Source of the DNA: Pseudoduganella umbonata
Lineage (GTDB): Bacteria > Pseudomonadota > Gammaproteobacteria > Burkholderiales > Burkholderiaceae_D
DNA length: 64,000 bases
Direction: 5' to 3'
NCBI RefSeq assembly: GCF_014192225.1
Contig: NZ_JACHXS010000001.1
Span: 336,440-400,439 of the forward strand
This document shows positions 60,733 through 64,000 of the stretch, piece by piece (within the stretch, counting starts at the first letter, position 1; each line of letters begins with the position of its first letter). The translations under genes and the position numbers were made by a program. Below the pieces are notes generated by a model. That model was not told the DNA's origin, searched no databases, and saw only the letters and a list, made by a program, of their open reading frames with translations.

Positions 60733-63723
60733 TTATCGTGCACTTGCTGCGCGAGCCGTCGCCATGGGCACCCGCAAGGTCCACACGGTGCCCTGCGCGG
60801 ACGTCGCCAGTTCCAGCGCGCCGTCGATCTTCGCGGCCCGTTCGCGCATGCCGGGAATGCCCCAATGGCCGGGGCGGCCGCCATCGTCGACGATTTCGCG
60901 CGGCATGCCGCGGCCGTCGTCCACGATGGCGATGCTCAATTCCGCCGGCGCGTAGCACAGCGTGACGGTGACCGTGCGCGGCCGCGCGTGGACGAAGGCA
61001 TTCCACACCGCCTCGCGTGCGATGGCCAGCGCTTCCTCGGCAACCGCTTCGTCGAGCGGCATCGCCTTTCCTTCGGTGACCACGCTGAAGCGCACGCCGT
61101 GATCGCGTGCCAGCGGCTCGCCGTGGCTGGCGATGGCTTGCGCCAGGCCGCCGGCCGGCAGGGGCACGCCGCGCAGTCCGGCCACGCGGTCGCGCCCCTC
61201 GGCCAGCACCTGGTTGGCCTGCTCCAGCGCCGCCTCGAGCGGTTCGCGCTCGCCGTCCCGCAGCCGGTACACGGCGGCCGTCATCTTCAGGATCAGGCCC
61301 TGGATCGACTGCAGCAGCGTGTCGTGCAGCTCGCGGGCGATGCGCTCGCGCTCGGCATGACGTTCGTTCATCCTGGCCGCCAGCCCGCGCGCCACGCGGC
61401 GCAGCCGCATCCGGTGCAGCACCCACAGCGCGGCGACCACGCCGCCGGCGCACAGCATGCGGAACCACAGCGTCTGCGTCAGGCTCGGCGCGATCTCGAA
61501 CGACAGCACGGCGCCTTGCTCGTTCCACACGCCATCGTCGTTGGAAGCGATCACGCGGAAGCGGTAGCGGCCCGGCGCCAGGTTGGTGTAATGGGCGGCG
61601 CGGCGTCCTTCGGCGTCCTGCCAGCCATGGTCGACGCCCTCGAGCTGGTAGCGAAAGCCCACGCGTTCGGCGGAGCGGTAGCTCAGCGCCGTGAAGTCGA
61701 CCTCCAGCGCGCTGGTATGCGGTGGCAGCAGCATGCCCTCCCGGGCCGGCCATGCCTTGCCGCCGGACTTCAGCGCCGTCACGTACACCGGCGGCACCAG
61801 GCCGTTGCGCGGCAGCTGCGCGGGATCGAACGCGAAAACGCTCGCCATCGTCGAGAACCATAGCGAGCCGTCCGAGGCACGAATGGCCGACGGCAGCGGC
61901 GTGATGGAACTGGCGGTGCCGACCAGGCCATCGCGGTAGTCGAGGCGCTCGAAACGCACGCGGTAGGCCCCATCGACGGCTGCCCGCCGCAGATCGACCG
62001 ACGCGATGGCGGAAAGGCCGGCGCCGCCATTGATCCAGAGCGTGCCGTCGCGCGCGAACACGAGTCCCGTGATGCCGGTGAACGGTTCGCCGCCCTGGCC
62101 GGTGACCGCCGTGAAGCGCTGGCCATCGAACCACGCCAGGCCGTTTTCGCCACCGATCCAGGCGCCATTGGTGGAGGGCAGGATGGCCAGTACCGTGCCG
62201 GTGGCGAGTCCGTCGGCGCGGTTGAACTTGCGCACGTTGCCGCGATCGAGCAGCGCAAGCTGGTCGTCGGTGGAGCCGAACCACATGCGCCCGAGCGGGT
62301 CGGCGGTCATCGCCGTGACGGCAAAGCCGGCCAGCCCGGCTACGCCGCCATGCGCGCTCCAGCTGCCATCGCGCAGCGTGTACAGGCCTCGGCGGCCCAT
62401 GCTGGCCCACAGTGCGCCGCCCCCATCGGTGGCCAGTGAAAAAATGGCGGTGTGCTGCGGATCGACCAGTCCCGCCGGCAACGGCACCGCTTCCCGCTTC
62501 CCGTCGCGCACCTTCCACAGGCCGCCGATGCCGCCGCTCCACAGCGTGCCATCGGCGCCGGCATGCAGCGCGGTCGTCAGGTCGAGGTTCGACGATGGCG
62601 GCGCGAACGGCACCGCCGCCGCATCGGGCCCGGCCAGCGCCGAGCGGTCGACCCACGCGCCGCCGTCCGGACGCGGCGCCAGCGGGCGCGCACCGGCCGT
62701 GTAGCGCGGCAGGTCGATAGCCTTCAGGCGCGCGGCCCGGAACCGGTCCAGGCCATTCTCGGTGCCGACCCAGATATTGTCTTCGCGATCCTGGAACACG
62801 GTAAAACCATGCAGGCCGGAGAGCCCACGCTCGGCATCGGTGCGCTGCTGCGGTGCCTGGCGTCCCGCGGAATGACGCAGTACGCCGCGGTAATCCGGCT
62901 GCCACAGGTTGCCGGCGCGGTCGAACAGGAAGGCATTGAGCCGGTCGTCGATCTGCCACGTCTTCGGATCGGTGCCGGGTGCACCCGCCAGCAGGTGCAG
63001 GCCGGGACGCATCAGGTCGGACGTCCAGATGCTGCCATCGGGGTGCTCGGCCAATATGCCGTTCCCCGTGACATCGAGCTTGCGTTCGAAGCGGCCGGCG
63101 CCTTTCGGCAGCGAGAACACGCCGTCGCTGGTGCGCACCCAGAATGTGCCGCCGCGATCGCGCAGCATCGCCTGGACGGAGCCGCCCGGCGCGGCCAACG
63201 CCGCCGCCGGCTTGCGCCACACACCATCGGCACCCATCTCCCGCAGGCCGCCGCCGGACGTACCGAGCCACAGCCGGCCCGCGCCATCCTGGCCAAGACC
63301 GGAACTCGAACCCGCAGGCGTCCCATGTTCGCCGACGCGGAAGTGACGCATGCGGCCATTGGCCAGTAGGCTGGCGCCGCCGTACTTGTAGACGAGCCAC
63401 AGCGCGCCATCCGGCAGCACGCCCAGGTGCGTGATGCTCGACGACAGCGGCTCCAGGCCGATGTCGCGTGCCCGTTCGAAACGGGCGCCGTCGAAGCGGA
63501 ACAGGCCGGCGGCGCCGCCGATCCACAGCCAGCCGTCCGGCGTCTGCGCGATGGCCGAGATGCCGGTCGGCGCGCCGTCGCTGGCCGTCCAGCTGGTGTG
63601 CTGCATCGCGATGACCGGCTGGTTTTCAGCCGGTTCGGCTGGCGCTGCGATGACGGCCGCGATGTGGCATGCGAGTGCCGCGGCGACGAAGGATTTGGAA
63701 ATGGTGCGAAGGGGCGGGAACAT
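60733..63723 (-). CDS. two-component regulator-propeller sensor histidine kinase
   Basis: A 996-residue kinase. After a signal peptide or leading membrane segment, residues about 40-660 form a periplasmic beta-propeller with repeats such as TPDGWLWIGGAAGLFRFDG and DREDNIWVGTENGLDRF. A Y_Y_Y domain follows, then one membrane segment near 744-768. The kinase core is HisKA_3 type with His800 in RERIARELHDTLLQSIQG, and the HATPase_c domain has DDGRGMP and GHWGIPGMRER. Such sensors often detect oligosaccharides or other polymers. No response regulator gene is in the window. The cognate partner, probably NarL-type, may lie elsewhere. Confidence 0.9.
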   Translation of the reverse strand: MFPPLRTISKSFVAAALACHIAAVIAAPAEPAENQPVIAMQHTSWTASDGAPTGISAIAQTPDGWLWIGGAAGLFRFDGARFERARDIGLEPLSSSITHLGVLPDGALWLVYKYGGASLLANGRMRHFRVGEHGTPAGSSSGLGQDGAGRLWLGTSGGGLREMGADGVWRKPAAALAAPGGSVQAMLRDRGGTFWVRTSDGVFSLPKGAGRFERKLDVTGNGILAEHPDGSIWTSDLMRPGLHLLAGAPGTDPKTWQIDDRLNAFLFDRAGNLWQPDYRGVLRHSAGRQAPQQRTDAERGLSGLHGFTVFQDREDNIWVGTENGLDRFRAARLKAIDLPRYTAGARPLAPRPDGGAWVDRSALAGPDAAAVPFAPPSSNLDLTTALHAGADGTLWSGGIGGLWKVRDGKREAVPLPAGLVDPQHTAIFSLATDGGGALWASMGRRGLYTLRDGSWSAHGGVAGLAGFAVTAMTADPLGRMWFGSTDDQLALLDRGNVRKFNRADGLATGTVLAILPSTNGAWIGGENGLAWFDGQRFTAVTGQGGEPFTGITGLVFARDGTLWINGGAGLSAIASVDLRRAAVDGAYRVRFERLDYRDGLVGTASSITPLPSAIRASDGSLWFSTMASVFAFDPAQLPRNGLVPPVYVTALKSGGKAWPAREGMLLPPHTSALEVDFTALSYRSAERVGFRYQLEGVDHGWQDAEGRRAAHYTNLAPGRYRFRVIASNDDGVWNEQGAVLSFEIAPSLTQTLWFRMLCAGGVVAALWVLHRMRLRRVARGLAARMNERHAERERIARELHDTLLQSIQGLILKMTAAVYRLRDGEREPLEAALEQANQVLAEGRDRVAGLRGVPLPAGGLAQAIASHGEPLARDHGVRFSVVTEGKAMPLDEAVAEEALAIAREAVWNAFVHARPRTVTVTLCYAPAELSIAIVDDGRGMPREIVDDGGRPGHWGIPGMRERAAKIDGALELATSAQGTVWTLRVPMATARAASAR

Positions 63724-63948
63724 GGACGACCTGGTCAGTAACGGGCGCAGTGTAACCGAAACCTCCCGCTGAGGGCGGGGCAGGGCGTTGGTCGATCGGG
63801 GCTTGCGATGTTCCAGCGCCGCGGCACCTGAGCATTGTCGACTGATGTATCCGATCAGGGCACACGCCCGCGGCGGTATGGCCGATGGGATCGTATCAAC
63901 AATCCGGCTGGAATGAGGGGGCGGTCGAACTGACCCGCCAGAGGCATG

Positions 63949-64000
63949 TCAGGCCTCGAACTGGTGGTACACCTTGGCGATGACTTTCCAGTCGCCTGCC
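63949..64000 (-). CDS. 3' end of an NTF2-like protein (SnoaL/lumazine-binding-like), partial
   Basis: The minus-strand frame from the window edge reads AGDWKVIAKVYHQFEA and then stops at 63949. The motif GDWKVIAKVYH is typical of the last strand of nuclear-transport-factor-2-like small proteins. Only the last 16 codons are inside the window. The rest lies beyond base 64000. Confidence 0.6.
   Translation of the reverse strand, partial: AGDWKVIAKVYHQFEA

Noticed and set aside
60101..63526. Minus-strand open frame of 1141 codons over the propeller kinase
   Set aside because: Same strand but a different frame from the kinase. It is Arg/Pro-rich without domains, while the kinase frame has His800 and propeller motifs.

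Overview
The window looks like chromosomal DNA of a high-GC betaproteobacterium of the Oxalobacteraceae, close to Massilia, Duganella or Pseudoduganella. This is inferred from gene content, with no search behind it: four PEP-CTERM proteins, several TonB-dependent receptors (TBDRs) paired with glycoside hydrolases, TctD/TctE-type two-component genes, Bordetella/Neisseria-type porin, CioAB oxidase and many c-di-GMP and chemotaxis genes. No rRNA, tRNA or CRISPR array was seen.

Layout. 1-7.0 kb holds signalling genes: the end of a YfiR-like gene overlapping a GGDEF-EAL gene, a MarR regulator on a probably leaderless promoter, a chemoreceptor, a KDG-kinase-like sugar kinase and a membrane GGDEF protein. 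7.3-10.1 kb has a small secreted protein and two near-identical IS1595-like elements in tandem, placed at the T-tract of the terminator of the next gene. 10.1-15.0 kb is a large TBDR divergent from a ROK repressor, with repeated operator-like sites between them. 15.2-21.6 kb has a YghU-type GST, a PEP-CTERM protein, a 1246-residue SdrD-B repeat protein and an HTH coiled-coil protein. 21.7-28.4 kb has PPK2, a patatin, an AAHS-type MFS transporter with an operator filling its promoter spacer, a second chemoreceptor and a porin.

28.4-45.2 kb is the carbohydrate region. It contains a GH3 enzyme coupled to a small secreted protein behind a TetR-type operator, then a response regulator, a histidine kinase and an orphan sugar-binding protein in one transcription unit. 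Divergent from that unit runs DeoR regulator, TBDR, GH78-like enzyme, MFS transporter and a second GH3 enzyme. The divergent block reads as a sense, import and hydrolyse system for a rhamnose- and glucose-containing plant glycoside. That substrate is inference.

45.2-64 kb holds a cytoplasmic histidine kinase, a PPOX-type flavoprotein, cioA-cioB with a DUF2474 mini-subunit, a broken MocR regulator, two paralogous PEP-CTERM genes, a third TBDR, a secreted cyanophycinase-like protein next to another PEP-CTERM gene, a NIPSNAP protein, an unknown secreted protein, a beta-propeller histidine kinase and the 3' tip of an NTF2-like gene.

The observations most worth following are the orphan sugar-binding protein fused transcriptionally to a two-component system, a 51-bp perfect palindrome that became coding sequence in that protein's signal peptide, the operators embedded in promoter spacers, the tandem IS pair at a terminator, and the possible cyanophycin-scavenging cluster.
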